Below, piece by piece: positions 18,380 through 29,140 of a stretch of DNA of 64,000 nucleotides. Both the position numbers and the translations under genes were made by a program. Position 1 is the stretch's first letter. Every line of letters begins with the position of its first letter. The notes under the pieces were generated by a model, which saw only the letters and a program-made list of their open reading frames with translations, had not been told where the DNA came from and made no database searches. Source of the stretch: Stakelama pacifica (GTDB lineage: Bacteria; Pseudomonadota; Alphaproteobacteria; Sphingomonadales; Sphingomonadaceae); contig NZ_SNWD01000003.1 in NCBI RefSeq assembly GCF_004361835.1, positions 124,001-188,000 on the forward strand. Direction: 5' to 3'.

Positions 18380-19369
18380 ATGTCAGCATCCGATCACAAC
18401 CCCGGTGCCGTCCTGAACGGCAGCGAAGCCTTCCCGCACCGGCACCTCACCGGCATTGCCGGGTTGCAGCCGCATGAAATCACCTTTCTGCTTGATGAGG
18501 CAGAGCGATGGGCACAGGCGAACCGCGCGCGCCAGCCCAGCGATCACCGCCTTGACGGCATTACGCAGATCAACGCCTTTTTCGAAAATTCGACGCGGAC
18601 TTTGCTGTCGTTCGAAATTGCCGGCAAGCGGCTCGGCGCCGATGTCGTAAATATGGCGGTCGCGCAATCGAGCGTGAAGAAGGGCGAAACGCTGATCGAC
18701 ACCGCGATGACGCTGAACGCGATGCGTTCGGACGTCATCGTCATCCGCCATTCGAGTTCGGGCGCGGTGCAGCTTATCGCGAGCAAGGTCGATTGCCCCG
18801 TGCTGAATGCAGGCGATGGCTGGCACGAACATCCGACACAGGCGCTGCTCGATGCGCTGACGATCCGGCGGCGGCGCGGCAGCGTGCATGGCCAGCGCGT
18901 GGTGATTTGCGGCGACCTGATGCACAGCCGGGTCGCGCGATCGAACATTCTTGCGCTGACCGCTTTGTCGGCTGAGGTACGCGTCGTTGCCCCCTCCACC
19001 CTGATGCCGCCTGCGATCGAAGCGATGGGAGTCACCGCCTTTTCCGATTTCGATGCGGCGCTGGAGGGCGCGGACGTGGTGATGATGCTCCGGCTTCAGA
19101 ATGAGCGCATGTCGGGCGCGTTCATCCCGTCGACGCGCGAATATCATCTTCGCTACGGCCTGACACCCGAACGGCTTGCACGGGCGAAGGAAGACGCGCT
19201 GGTCATGCATCCCGGCCCGATGAACCGGGGCGTTGAAATCGCATCCTCGGTTGCGGATCACCCGGAGCGCTCGGCGATTAACGAGCAGGTGGAAATGGGT
19301 GTGGCGGTGCGCATGGCCTGTCTGGACATTCTGACGCGAAAGGCGCGCGGCGTGGAGGGTTGGGCATGA
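18380..19369 (+). CDS. pyrB: Aspartate carbamoyltransferase catalytic subunit
   Basis: Forms carbamoyl-aspartate from carbamoyl phosphate and aspartate in pyrimidine synthesis. 329 residues. The carbamoyl-phosphate motif STRT ([11 protein letters not shown], about residue 71) and HPTQ ([12 protein letters not shown]) are intact, as is the C-terminal [11 protein letters not shown]. The stop overlaps the next gene's start by 4 bases (ATGA). The partner is a dihydroorotase-like protein, a pairing known for class A ATCases where the partner has a structural role. Confidence 0.96.
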   Translation: MSASDHNPGAVLNGSEAFPHRHLTGIAGLQPHEITFLLDEAERWAQANRARQPSDHRLDGITQINAFFENSTRTLLSFEIAGKRLGADVVNMAVAQSSVKKGETLIDTAMTLNAMRSDVIVIRHSSSGAVQLIASKVDCPVLNAGDGWHEHPTQALLDALTIRRRRGSVHGQRVVICGDLMHSRVARSNILALTALSAEVRVVAPSTLMPPAIEAMGVTAFSDFDAALEGADVVMMLRLQNERMSGAFIPSTREYHLRYGLTPERLARAKEDALVMHPGPMNRGVEIASSVADHPERSAINEQVEMGVAVRMACLDILTRKARGVEGWA

Positions 19370-20568
19370 ACTATCGCTTCACCAATGCACGCATCGTCTG
19401 TCCCGAAGGCGGGGAACGGACCGGCAGCCTGCATGTCAGCGATGACGCAATCGTTGCGGATGGCGACGGCGAGGCAATCGACCTTGGCGGAAAGCTGCTC
19501 GCCCCGGCCATCGTCGATCTGGGCGTGTTCGCGACGGACAAGGCCGCCTTTGCAAAGGGCGGTATCGCGCGGATCGGCCTGATGCCCGATCAATCGCCGG
19601 TGCTCGACGATCCCGGCATTGTTCAGCGCGCCGCCGCGATGGGAAAGCCGGAACTGTGGGTCCATCCGATCGCTGCCGCGACCAAGGGGCTGGATGGGCT
19701 GGACCTTGCCGAAATGGCGATCTTTGCAGAAGCGGGCGCGCGCGCCGTCGCCACCGGACGCCGCTGGATCGCCGATTCGGGCGTGATGCGCCGGGTGATG
19801 GGCTATGCCCGCGATTGCGGTCTGACGCTGATCATTCACGCAGAGGATAGCGGTCTGACCAACGGCGCTGTCGCCACCGAAGGCGAAACGGCGACCCGGC
19901 TCGGCCTTCCCGCTGCGCCTGCCATCGCTGAAGCGCTCGCCGTCGCGCGCGACCTTGCGCTGGCCGAGGAGACCGGCGCTGCGATCCATTTCCGTCAGGT
20001 GACGACTGCGGGCGCGCTCGACCTGATCCGCCGTGCAAAGGCGCGCGGGATCGCCGTTACCTGCGGCATCACCCCGCCGCATCTGTATCTCTCCGACATC
20101 GATATCAGCGATTACCGCACCTTTGCCCGCCTCTCCCCGCCTTTGCGCAGCGAAGCGGATCGTCAGGCGGCGCGCGAAGCGCTTGGCGACGGAACGATCG
20201 ATGTTCTGTGTTCGGGCCATGACCCGCGCGGGCCGGAGGAAAAGCGCCTGCCCTTCGCCGATTCGGCGCCGGGTTCGGCGGGCGCGGAAACACTGCTCGC
20301 GCTCGGGCTTGGGCTGGTGCGCGACGAGGTGGTTTCGATCGAGCGGCTGTTCGCGCTGCTATCGGCCAATCCGGGCCGCATTCTGGGTCTGGACACCGGG
20401 ACGCTACGCCCCGGCAAGCCCGCCGACCTGATCATGGTCGATCCCGATTCGCCCTGGCGGATCAGCGCCGATGCGATGGCCGCAAGCGCTGGCAACACGC
20501 CGTTCGACGGTCTGCCGGTTCAGGGCAAGGTGCTGCAATTGTGGAAAGGCGGCGTTCGCATCCGCTGA
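19366..20568 (+). CDS. Dihydroorotase-like protein, probably non-catalytic (PyrC')
   Basis: 400 residues from the ATG at 19366, overlapping the pyrB stop. The amidohydrolase fold is recognisable ([30 protein letters not shown]). However, the metal-binding HxH after beta-strand 1 is missing ([12 protein letters not shown] where active enzymes read PGLIDxHVHxR), and the catalytic TDHAPH block reads SGHDPRG. Pseudomonas-type class A ATCases have a similar inactive PyrC' subunit that holds the complex together. An active dihydroorotase would have to be encoded elsewhere. Confidence 0.85.
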   Translation: MNYRFTNARIVCPEGGERTGSLHVSDDAIVADGDGEAIDLGGKLLAPAIVDLGVFATDKAAFAKGGIARIGLMPDQSPVLDDPGIVQRAAAMGKPELWVHPIAAATKGLDGLDLAEMAIFAEAGARAVATGRRWIADSGVMRRVMGYARDCGLTLIIHAEDSGLTNGAVATEGETATRLGLPAAPAIAEALAVARDLALAEETGAAIHFRQVTTAGALDLIRRAKARGIAVTCGITPPHLYLSDIDISDYRTFARLSPPLRSEADRQAAREALGDGTIDVLCSGHDPRGPEEKRLPFADSAPGSAGAETLLALGLGLVRDEVVSIERLFALLSANPGRILGLDTGTLRPGKPADLIMVDPDSPWRISADAMAASAGNTPFDGLPVQGKVLQLWKGGVRIR

Positions 20569-20585
20569 ATGCGCCGCGATAGCGA

Positions 20586-20616
20586 CCGCTCGCTGCTGTT
20601 CGAAATCAGCGAGCGG
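20586..20616. terminator. Hairpin between two convergent genes
   Basis: Ten-base perfect arms CCGCTCGCTG and CAGCGAGCGG lie in the gap between the pyrC-like gene and the convergent SPOR gene, slightly overlapping the latter's 3' end. No T-tract was seen on either strand. Confidence 0.45.
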
Positions 20617-21808
20617 CTAGCTGCGAATCCGGTTGCGCTGCCCAGTCGGCAAGGCGCTCGCCCGCATCGGCGCGGACGAAGCAGTGCCCGCCATCGGCGC
20701 GAATACGGGTGCACATGCGCGTGGCTTCATCACGCGCAAAGCCGCCGACCGACAGACGATAGAAATCGCGCCCGTCGATCGAGACATGCGCGCCCATCGG
20801 TTTCAGCCGCCCGATCGCGGCATGGCGCGCGATGATCCGCTGCCAGGCGGTTTCCGCCATGTCTGCATCGCGAAACGCACCGAGCTGAACAAAATAGCGT
20901 CCCTGCCCGGTGTTCGGCTGCGCCGCGACTGGCTGCACGACTTCCGCCCGGTCGGCGAAACGGATCTCCGCAGCTTTCGGTTCAGCCGGCACCACCGGCG
21001 CCTGGGCAGCGGGTTCAGGACTGCTCAATATCGCGACCGCTACAGGCACCGCCTGGCGGGTGAGCGCGAGCCGCTCCGGCTGCCCCGGATCATCGGCGGG
21101 CGTCACCTTCAGCAACGCCGCAACCCGGTCACGCCCGCTATCCGCCTTTGCCAGTTCCGCCCATTGCGCCAGGCGCGCATCAAGATCGGTCGGCGAAATA
21201 TCGATCGACGCGATCGCCTTCGCCTCGCGCCAATGCCCGGTCAGGGCGAGCGCGAGCGCCAGATTCTGGCGCGCGGTCGCGCTTGCCCTCGGTCCGTGTG
21301 CAGCCGCGCTCAGGATCGGAATGGCGCGCTCGCCATCCCCGGCCAGCGCGAGCGCAAGACCCAGATCGCCCGGCACGATATCCGCGCCATGCGTCGTCAG
21401 CACCGAAAGCGCGCCCTCCTGATCCCCCGCCGCGATCCGCGCAAGCGCGAGGTTCAGCGCAGCCTCCCCATCGCGGGGCGCAAGCGACAGCGCATCGTCG
21501 AGTGCAGCCTCAGCCGACCGGAAGCGCCCCGCCTTCAGATAGGATTTGCCCAGCAACGCGCGATAGTCCGCGCGGTCGGGATCGGCTGCCACCGCCTGCT
21601 CCGCCGCAGCAATCGCGCGCTGCACCCTTCCCGCCGCGAGCGAGGTTCTCGCCCGGTTCGCCGGATCCGCACCTTCCTCTGGCGCCGTTGCATGATTGCT
21701 TCCGGCATCTGCGACGCCTTTCGACGAAGCGGCGCAGCTCGTCGCCGATCCGATCAGCAACGCCGACAGGACGATGCGGCTTGCCGATAGCAGTGCCGAT
21801 TTGTGCAT
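20606..21808 (-). CDS. Tetratricopeptide-repeat protein with C-terminal SPOR domain
   Basis: 400 residues. The N-terminal signal ends near ATSCAAS and may be a lipoprotein signal. TPR-like helices follow (about 50-215, for example ALLGKSYLKAGRFRSAEAAL). After a linker comes a SPOR domain (about 310-390: GRYFVQLGAFRDADMAETAW, FYRLSVGGFARDEATRMC), which binds denuded peptidoglycan at division sites. The role is probably in cell-envelope or septum biology. It is divergent from a second SPOR protein gene that starts about 170 bases away. Confidence 0.85.
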   Translation of the reverse strand: MHKSALLSASRIVLSALLIGSATSCAASSKGVADAGSNHATAPEEGADPANRARTSLAAGRVQRAIAAAEQAVAADPDRADYRALLGKSYLKAGRFRSAEAALDDALSLAPRDGEAALNLALARIAAGDQEGALSVLTTHGADIVPGDLGLALALAGDGERAIPILSAAAHGPRASATARQNLALALALTGHWREAKAIASIDISPTDLDARLAQWAELAKADSGRDRVAALLKVTPADDPGQPERLALTRQAVPVAVAILSSPEPAAQAPVVPAEPKAAEIRFADRAEVVQPVAAQPNTGQGRYFVQLGAFRDADMAETAWQRIIARHAAIGRLKPMGAHVSIDGRDFYRLSVGGFARDEATRMCTRIRADGGHCFVRADAGERLADWAAQPDSQLAAR

Positions 21809-21975
21809 ATTTGCCCCGAAAGCTTCGTAAATTTATACCTCCCTCCTAGCCATTGCCGCGTATAGAACTGGTTAACGCGCGACCTTTTACGAAAGCGGAA
21901 CGCGATTTGCCGTTTGCGAAAGCTATATCGCGCTACAGGGGCTTCGACTTGGTTTCACACACGTACAGGCGGTCA

Positions 21976-22938
21976 ATGAGCGAAAAGCAGGCCATGCGAA
22001 CAGGCGTCGCCGCGTTGCTCCTGATCGCGCTCGCGTCCCCTTTTACCGCCTCTGCCGATGTGAAGGCGGGCGTCGAGGCGTGGCAGCGCGGTGACTATGC
22101 CGCCGCGATCGCGCAATGGCTTCCGGCGGCGGAACATGGCGATGCCGATGCGCAGTTCAATCTGGGTCAGGCCTATAAACTGGGACGCGGCGTTCCGCGC
22201 GACCTGAAAATCGCGCAGGGCTGGTATCGCAAGGCTGCGCTTCAGGGGCATTGGGAAGCGCAGGCCAATTACGGTCTCGCATTGTTCGAAAATGGCGATG
22301 TCGACGAATCGCTGCCCTGGCTGATCGGATCGGCACAGCGCGGGGAATCGCGGGCGCTATATGTTCTGGGCACGCTATATTTTAACGGCGTTCATGTGCG
22401 GCGCGACTGGGTGCGTGCCTATGCGCTGATGGCCCGCGCGGCAGCCGCGGGCCTGCCCCAGGCGTCGACGACGCTGAACGATATGGACAAATATCTCGCC
22501 TTTTCCGACCGGCAGCAGGGTCTGTCGCTAGCCCGCGATACGGCATGGAAACCGCCTGAGGACCAGCCGCTGTCCCGACAAGCGTCGAAACAGCCGCCGC
22601 CAACGGACACCGACGCGGTCGTTGCTGCAAAGCCGACACCGGCCGTCCAGCCGGTCTCGACCGCGCCTGCCCCGCCGTCCACCGACGCATCGAAAGCCCC
22701 TGCCCCGCCTTCGAACCCCGCCGGCGATTGGGCGATCCAGCTCGGCGCGTTCGGAGAACCCGGCAACGCACCCCGGCTGTGGCAGTCGGTCCGATCGCGC
22801 TTTCCGGACCGAAACGTCCGCTATGCAAAGACCGGCAAGCTCACCCGCGTGCTGGTCGGTCCCTTTGCGACCCGCGCCGGGGCGCAGGCGGCGTGCGAAA
22901 AGACCAGTCCCTGTTTCCCGGTCCGCTGGAACGATTAA
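21976..22938 (+). CDS. Sel1-repeat protein with C-terminal SPOR domain, exported
   Basis: About 320 residues. The start is ATG at 21976 or 21991; the signal peptide MRTGVAALLLIALASPFTAS follows the second. Sel1-like repeats cover about 35-170 (AQFNLGQAYKLGRGVPRD, ALYVLGTLYFNGVHVRRD). A Pro/Ala/Thr-rich linker and a SPOR domain (DWAIQLGAFGEPGNAPRLW to VLVGPFATRAGAQAAC) complete it. It likely binds septal peptidoglycan while the Sel1 part scaffolds partners. It is convergent with serB. Confidence 0.87.
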   Translation: MSEKQAMRTGVAALLLIALASPFTASADVKAGVEAWQRGDYAAAIAQWLPAAEHGDADAQFNLGQAYKLGRGVPRDLKIAQGWYRKAALQGHWEAQANYGLALFENGDVDESLPWLIGSAQRGESRALYVLGTLYFNGVHVRRDWVRAYALMARAAAAGLPQASTTLNDMDKYLAFSDRQQGLSLARDTAWKPPEDQPLSRQASKQPPPTDTDAVVAAKPTPAVQPVSTAPAPPSTDASKAPAPPSNPAGDWAIQLGAFGEPGNAPRLWQSVRSRFPDRNVRYAKTGKLTRVLVGPFATRAGAQAACEKTSPCFPVRWND

Positions 22939-22945
22939 GGGCCGC

Positions 22946-23830
22946 TCAGTCGGCCTCCACCCAGTCAGCGCGCGCGATTCCCTGCGCATAGAGCAGCGCG
23001 GTGAGGTCGGTGTGATCGATCCGCGCACCCGCCGCTGCCGCGACTACCGGCTTGGCATGGAAGGCGACGCCAAGCCCGGCAAGGCGGATCATGTCGAGAT
23101 CGTTCGCCCCGTCGCCCACGCACAGCGTCGCTTCATCGGGGAGTGCCAGTTCGCGCCGCGCATCGACCAGCGTGCGCTGCTTGGTCGAGGCATCGACAAT
23201 CGGCCTGGCGACCTTACCGGTGAGCGCGCCGTCGGCGATTTCCAGCCGGTTGGCGATCACCCGGTCGAACCCGATCCGATTTGCCACCGGCTCGGCAAAA
23301 TGGGTGAAGCCGCCCGATACGAGGATCGCCGTCGCCCCGCCGGCGCGCATCGTCTGCACCAGCGTGCGGGCACCGTCGGTCAGCGTCACCCGCTCGTCGA
23401 GGCACTGGCGGATCGCATCGGCCGACAGTCCTTCAAGCAACGCGACGCGTTCGTCGAGCGCCTGCGCGAAATCCAGCTCGCCGCGCATCGCCTTTTCGGT
23501 CACCTCGGCGATCCGCTCCTTGATCCCGGCATAATCGGCAAGTTCGTCGATGCATTCGACCGTAATCATCGTCGAATCCATATCGGCGACCAGCAGCTTC
23601 CTGACCCGCCCGGCAATCGGCTGAACCACCACATCGGTGCCGGGCAGCGCTCCCTCCAGCGCGAGCCGCGCCGCATCGGGTCGCGCCCCGAATGCGATAT
23701 CGGCGGCATAGCCCTCATCGATCCAGCCCCAACCTTCGGACAGACAGCCGCTATTGGCGAGCCGCGCCTCTGCCGCAGAAATATCGGGCGCGCTGAGCGT
23801 TCCCTTTGCTATCAGCGTGGCGATGAACAT
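22946..23830 (-). CDS. serB: Phosphoserine phosphatase
   Basis: HAD-family enzyme for the last step of serine synthesis. 294 residues. The HAD motif DMDSTMI holds the nucleophile Asp (about 83). Motif II is ILVSGGF, and motif III/IV is GDGANDLDMI. The N-terminal about 75 residues form the ACT-like region found in SerB. AAGGA precedes the ATG. It is divergent from miaA. Confidence 0.95.
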   Translation of the reverse strand: MFIATLIAKGTLSAPDISAAEARLANSGCLSEGWGWIDEGYAADIAFGARPDAARLALEGALPGTDVVVQPIAGRVRKLLVADMDSTMITVECIDELADYAGIKERIAEVTEKAMRGELDFAQALDERVALLEGLSADAIRQCLDERVTLTDGARTLVQTMRAGGATAILVSGGFTHFAEPVANRIGFDRVIANRLEIADGALTGKVARPIVDASTKQRTLVDARRELALPDEATLCVGDGANDLDMIRLAGLGVAFHAKPVVAAAAGARIDHTDLTALLYAQGIARADWVEAD

Positions 23831-23880
23831 GGCGATCCTTTCAACTTTCGCAGCCTGGGCCGTGCCGGTGAGGCGGGACC

Positions 23881-24804
23881 ATGGCTGACCCCCTGCCCCG
23901 CGTCGCGCTCATCGCAGGGCCGACGGCAAGCGGCAAGTCCGCACTCGCGCTGACGCTCGCCGAGGCGCATCGCGGTACCGTTATCAATGCTGACAGCGCG
24001 CAGGTCTATCGCGATCTGCGCATTCTCTCCGCCCGCCCTTCCCCTGAGGAAGAAGCGCGCGCGCCGCACCGATTGTTCGGCCATGTCGACGGCGCACAAA
24101 GCTATTCCGCAGCGCGCTGGGCCAGCGAAGCGAAAGAGGAGATTGCGCAGGCGCATGCCGCCGACCGCCTGCCGATTCTGGTCGGCGGCACCGGCATGTA
24201 TCTGCGCACGCTGATCGACGGCATCGCCCCCGTGCCGGAAATCGACCCGCAAATTCGGGAGGAAATCCGCACGCGCCCCGTGGCCGATAATTACCGCCTG
24301 CTGCAAAGCGCCGATCCGACGGCTGCGGAACGGCTCCGCCCCACCGACACCACGCGTATTGCCCGCGCGCTGGAGGTAGTGAACTCGACCGGGCGCACGC
24401 TTGCCGACTGGCAACAGGCGAAAGTGGGCGGAATCGGGGATTCAATCACCCTGCTCCCCATCATCCTGCTTCCCGATCGCGCATGGCTGACCGAACGCTG
24501 CGATCGCAGATTCGCGATGATGGTGGAGCACGGCGGGGTGGAAGAAGCAATGACGCTGGCCGCGCGCAACGATGTTCCGGCGGATGCTCCGGTTCGCCGC
24601 GCGATCGGGGTGCCGCAGATCATCGACTGGCAGAGCGGCAGAATATCGAAAGAAGAAGCAGTTGCAGAGGCTCAGGCGGCAACGCGGCAATATGCCAAGC
24701 GCCAATATACTTGGTTTCGCAATCAGCCGCCGCCGGAATGGCAGCGGCGAACCGAGACAGAAACAATCCAATTGAAGGTGATATTTGAAACTATATTTTT
24801 CTGA
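23881..24804 (+). CDS. miaA: tRNA dimethylallyltransferase
   Basis: Adds dimethylallyl to A37 of tRNAs reading UNN codons. 307 residues. The P-loop [10 protein letters not shown] is near residue 11. DSAQVYRDL (substrate recognition), [15 protein letters not shown] and the C-terminal [10 protein letters not shown] and [12 protein letters not shown] are family blocks. The ilvB gene begins about 85 bases downstream. Confidence 0.96.
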   Translation: MADPLPRVALIAGPTASGKSALALTLAEAHRGTVINADSAQVYRDLRILSARPSPEEEARAPHRLFGHVDGAQSYSAARWASEAKEEIAQAHAADRLPILVGGTGMYLRTLIDGIAPVPEIDPQIREEIRTRPVADNYRLLQSADPTAAERLRPTDTTRIARALEVVNSTGRTLADWQQAKVGGIGDSITLLPIILLPDRAWLTERCDRRFAMMVEHGGVEEAMTLAARNDVPADAPVRRAIGVPQIIDWQSGRISKEEAVAEAQAATRQYAKRQYTWFRNQPPPEWQRRTETETIQLKVIFETIFF

Positions 24805-24888
24805 TTTGGGTTGACGCATAAGTTTTATGTCGTTAGCGGCATCCGTCCCGCCATGCTATTGCGTGTGCGAAATACAAGGAGACCGAAC

Positions 24889-26634
24889 ATGACCGAGAAG
24901 AATGGAGCCGATATCCTGGTCGAGGCGCTGTGCGATCTCGGCGTGGACGTTGTCTTCGGCTATCCCGGCGGTGCGGTCCTGCCCATTTACGACGCGCTGT
25001 TTCAGCACCCCCGAATCCGCCACATTCTGGTGCGCCACGAACAGGCCGCGACCCATGCGGCGGAGGGCTATGCCCGCGCGACGGGAAAGCCCGGCGTTGT
25101 GCTCGTCACCTCCGGCCCCGGCGCTACGAATGCAGTCACCGGCATCACCGACGCGCTGATGGATTCGATTCCCATGGTCGTCATCACCGGTCAGGTGCCG
25201 ACGAGCCTGATCGGTACCGACGCCTTTCAGGAGGCCGATACGGTCGGCATTACGCGCCACTGCACCAAGCATAATTATCTGGTCAAAAGCCCGGAGCAGC
25301 TTGGCAATATCGTGCATGAAGCGTTTCACATAGCGACATCCGGCCGCCCCGGTCCGGTCGTGGTGGACATTCCCAAGGATGTTCAGGTCGCCAGCGCACG
25401 CTATTCGAAACCCGGCCCGATCCAGCACAAAACCTATCGCCCCGCGCTGAAGGCCGACAAGGCGCAGGTCGAACAGGCGGTCGATATGCTGGCCGCGGCC
25501 GAGCGTCCGATTTTCTATACCGGCGGCGGGGTGATCAATTCAGGCCCGGCAGCGTCACAGATCCTGCGCGAACTGGCGCGGATCACCGGCGCCCCGGTGA
25601 CTTCGACGCTGATGGGTCTCGGCGCGTTTCCGGCTTCTTCGGACCAGTGGCTCGGCATGCTGGGCATGCACGGCACCTATGAAGCCAATATGGCGATGAA
25701 CAAGGCCGATCTGATCGTCTGTCTGGGCGCGCGCTTCGATGATCGCGTGACCGGACGGCTCGATGCCTTCTCGCCCGAATCGAAGAAGATTCATGTCGAT
25801 ATCGACCGGTCGAGCGTGAACAAAAATGTCCGCGTCGATTTGCCCGTGATTGCCGATGTCGGCCATGTGCTGGAGGATATGGTCCGTATCTGGAAAAGCC
25901 GTCAGCTCAAAAAGCCCGATTTCGGCGACTGGTGGCGGCGGATCGAGGGCTGGCGTCAGACGCAGTGCCTCGATTTTCCCGAAGCCGACGACGCGATCAT
26001 GCCGCAGCGCGCAATCCGCGCGCTTTGGGAAGCGACGAAGGACAAGGCGCCGATCATCTCCACCGAAGTGGGCCAGCATCAGATGTGGGCGGCTCAGCAT
26101 TTCGGCTTCGAAGCGCCGAACAAATGGCTGACCTCCGGCGGCCTCGGCACCATGGGCTATGGCCTGCCCGCCGCGATCGGCGCGCAGCTCGGCAATCCGA
26201 AGGCGCTGGTGATCGACATTGCCGGTGAAGCGTCGATCCAGATGAACATTCAGGAGCTGGCCACTGCCACGCAGTATCGGCTGCCGGTCAAAATCTTCAT
26301 TCTGAACAATGAATTCATGGGCATGGTGCGCCAGTGGCAGGAACTGACCTATTCGAGCCGCTACTCCGAAAGCTATAGCGATTCGCTGCCCGATTTCGTG
26401 AAGCTTGCCGAAGCCTATGGCTGGAAGGGCATCCGTATCGAAAAGCGCGATGCGCTGGAGGATGGGATCGCCGTGATGCTCGCGCATGAGGGGCCGGTTA
26501 TGGTCGATTGCCGGGTGGCGAAGCTCGCCAATTGCTTCCCGATGATTCCCAGCGGCGCGGCGCATACCGAAATGCTGCTTCAGGCGAATGAGGTGTCGGG
26601 CACGATGGACGACGAAGCAAAGGCACTGGTGTAA
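24889..26634 (+). CDS. ilvB: Acetolactate synthase large subunit
   Basis: ThDP enzyme committing pyruvate to valine and leucine (or 2-ketobutyrate to isoleucine). 581 residues from the ATG at 24889, with AAGGAG upstream. The catalytic Glu is in VRHEQAATHAAEGYAR. Other blocks are GPGATNAVTGI, DIPKDVQ and the diphosphate/Mg region DIAGEASIQMNIQEL. It is followed by ilvN after a gap of about 95 bases filled by a repeat. Confidence 0.96.
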   Translation: MTEKNGADILVEALCDLGVDVVFGYPGGAVLPIYDALFQHPRIRHILVRHEQAATHAAEGYARATGKPGVVLVTSGPGATNAVTGITDALMDSIPMVVITGQVPTSLIGTDAFQEADTVGITRHCTKHNYLVKSPEQLGNIVHEAFHIATSGRPGPVVVDIPKDVQVASARYSKPGPIQHKTYRPALKADKAQVEQAVDMLAAAERPIFYTGGGVINSGPAASQILRELARITGAPVTSTLMGLGAFPASSDQWLGMLGMHGTYEANMAMNKADLIVCLGARFDDRVTGRLDAFSPESKKIHVDIDRSSVNKNVRVDLPVIADVGHVLEDMVRIWKSRQLKKPDFGDWWRRIEGWRQTQCLDFPEADDAIMPQRAIRALWEATKDKAPIISTEVGQHQMWAAQHFGFEAPNKWLTSGGLGTMGYGLPAAIGAQLGNPKALVIDIAGEASIQMNIQELATATQYRLPVKIFILNNEFMGMVRQWQELTYSSRYSESYSDSLPDFVKLAEAYGWKGIRIEKRDALEDGIAVMLAHEGPVMVDCRVAKLANCFPMIPSGAAHTEMLLQANEVSGTMDDEAKALV

Positions 26635-26637
26635 TGC

Positions 26638-26722
26638 CAGCCTCTCCGAGCGTCCCGGCGCAGGCCGGGACCGCCCTGATTTGCCATTTCCCCACGGCTC
26701 CGGCTCGCGCCGGAGCGACGAG
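26638..26722. repeat. Palindromic repeat in the ilvB-ilvN gap
   Basis: Two short palindromic blocks (CCCGGCGCAGGCCGGG and CTCCGGCTCGCGCCGGAG) resemble the repeat parts at 2908-3007 and 3218-3246. The unit ends just before the GACGAGG that probably serves as the ilvN ribosome binding site, so it lies within the operon and may affect ilvN translation. Confidence 0.55.
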
Positions 26723-26728
26723 GTAGTC

Positions 26729-27244
26729 ATGCACCTGAAAGAAGAAACCCGCGAACGGCACACGCTTGCCGTCATCGTCGACAATGAACCCGGCATTCTG
26801 GCGCGCATCGCCGGCATGTTCACCGCGCGCGGTTACAATATCGAATCGCTTACCGTGACCGACATCAGCGAAGATGATCTGGTCAGCCGGATCACCATCG
26901 TCACCTCGGCCAGCCCGCATGTGATGGAACAGATTATTGCGCAGCTCGACCGGCTGATCCCGGTGCACAAGGTAATCGACCTCACCGTGCTGGGCGAGCA
27001 TGTCGAACGCGAGCTTGCGCTGGTAAAGGTCGTCGGGCGCGGCGAGCATCGTATCGAGGCGCTTCGCCTCGCCGATGTTTATCGCGCGCGCGTTGTCGAT
27101 GCGACGATCGAAAGCTTTGTGTTTGAAGTGACCGGCGGCAGCGAAAAGATCGACAAGTTCGTCGAACTGATGCGCGAAGTCGGGCTTGTCGAAGTCGCAC
27201 GAACCGGCATCGTCGCCATTTCCAGAGGGAAAGACGCAGCCTGA
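26729..27244 (+). CDS. ilvN: Acetolactate synthase small (regulatory) subunit
   Basis: 171 residues from the ATG at 26729. The ACT domain (about 10-85, HTLAVIVDNEPGILARIAG, GYNIESLTV) binds valine for feedback inhibition of IlvB, followed by the C-terminal regulatory domain (LADVYRARVVDATIESFVFE). It is longer than the E. coli IlvN and more like IlvH. It lies downstream of ilvB and upstream of ilvC. Confidence 0.95.
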   Translation: MHLKEETRERHTLAVIVDNEPGILARIAGMFTARGYNIESLTVTDISEDDLVSRITIVTSASPHVMEQIIAQLDRLIPVHKVIDLTVLGEHVERELALVKVVGRGEHRIEALRLADVYRARVVDATIESFVFEVTGGSEKIDKFVELMREVGLVEVARTGIVAISRGKDAA

Positions 27245-27259
27245 TCCCGTCCCAATCCT

Positions 27260-27276
27260 TTCCCGACAATCGGGAA
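27260..27276. promoter_or_regulatory. Perfect inverted repeat upstream of ilvC
   Basis: TTCCCGA and TCGGGAA flank CAA in the about 100-base ilvN-ilvC gap. It could be an operator or a small RNA hairpin. No partner regulator is identified. Confidence 0.4.
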
Positions 27277-27339
27277 CCACACCCAATAGCGCCGGTCGAT
27301 CGCATCATTCGTCCGCGCCGACATGACGAAGGGAAATAG

Positions 27340-28365
<1,026 letters not shown>

Positions 28366-28414
28366 TCCAATCGCTTTTCGCAAACGGATCGTTTCCTAAT
28401 TTGCGTTTTTCATG

Positions 28415-28449
28415 GCGGGCGTTGCCGGATACGGTGACGCCCGCTTTTT
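28415..28449 (+). terminator. Rho-independent terminator of the ilv operon
   Basis: Eight-base arms GCGGGCGT and ACGCCCGC flank a 14-base loop, followed directly by TTTTTA. Confidence 0.85.
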
Positions 28450-28469
28450 ATTTAACGGGAGACCTACGA

Positions 28470-29087
28470 ATGCGCCGTACCGCCCTTGCCATCGCGCTCG
28501 CGCTCAGCGCAGCCCCCGCCCTCGCGCAGACCGTTCCCGCCGACATTCCGGGCAAAGGTTCGGTCAGCGATGTCACCGCCGGAACCTATATGGTCGAGCC
28601 CGGCCATACCCAGGTCGAATTCACCGTCGGCCATATGGGCATTTCGCCCTTCACCGGCGTGTTTTCGAACGCCGAAGGCAGCATGACGCTCGACCCCGCC
28701 AATCTTTCAGCGACAAAGCTGAACGTTTCGATCCCGATCGACAGCGTTCAGACGACAAGCGCAAAGCTTACCGAGGAACTGAACAGCGCCGAATGGCTCG
28801 ACGCCGCGAAATATCCGAAAGCGGAATTTCGCTCGACCAGCGTTACGAAGACCGGTGCGGATACCGCCAATATCGCCGGCAACCTTACGCTGCACGGCGT
28901 GACCAAACCGGTGACGATCAAGGCGAAATTCTACGGCGCGGCAATGAACCCGATGAGCAAGAAAGCCAGCATCGGCTTTGTTGGCACCACCACGATCAAG
29001 CGCTCGGAATTCGGCGTGGACAAATATGTCCCGCTTATTTCCGATGAAACGGTGCTGACCATCCACGCAGCGTTCGAAAAGCAGTAA
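28470..29087 (+). CDS. Periplasmic YceI family protein
   Basis: Lipocalin-like beta-barrel that binds a polyisoprenoid-type ligand. 205 residues from the ATG at 28470, the start of the signal peptide (MRRTALAIALALSAAPALAQ). Core blocks are TYMVEPGHTQVEFTVGHMG, WLDAAKYPKAEFRSTSV and IAGNLTLHGVTKPVTI. It sits between two terminators, so it is probably monocistronic. Confidence 0.92.
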   Translation: MRRTALAIALALSAAPALAQTVPADIPGKGSVSDVTAGTYMVEPGHTQVEFTVGHMGISPFTGVFSNAEGSMTLDPANLSATKLNVSIPIDSVQTTSAKLTEELNSAEWLDAAKYPKAEFRSTSVTKTGADTANIAGNLTLHGVTKPVTIKAKFYGAAMNPMSKKASIGFVGTTTIKRSEFGVDKYVPLISDETVLTIHAAFEKQ

Positions 29088-29099
29088 AACAGAAAATCC

Positions 29100-29140
29100 G
29101 GGTGCACCGGCGGCGCGTGTGGCGCGTCGGTGCACCCTTT
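29100..29140 (+). terminator. Rho-independent terminator after the YceI gene
   Basis: Ten-base arms GGGTGCACCG and CGGTGCACCC flank an 18-base GC-rich loop, followed by a short TTT. Confidence 0.7.
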
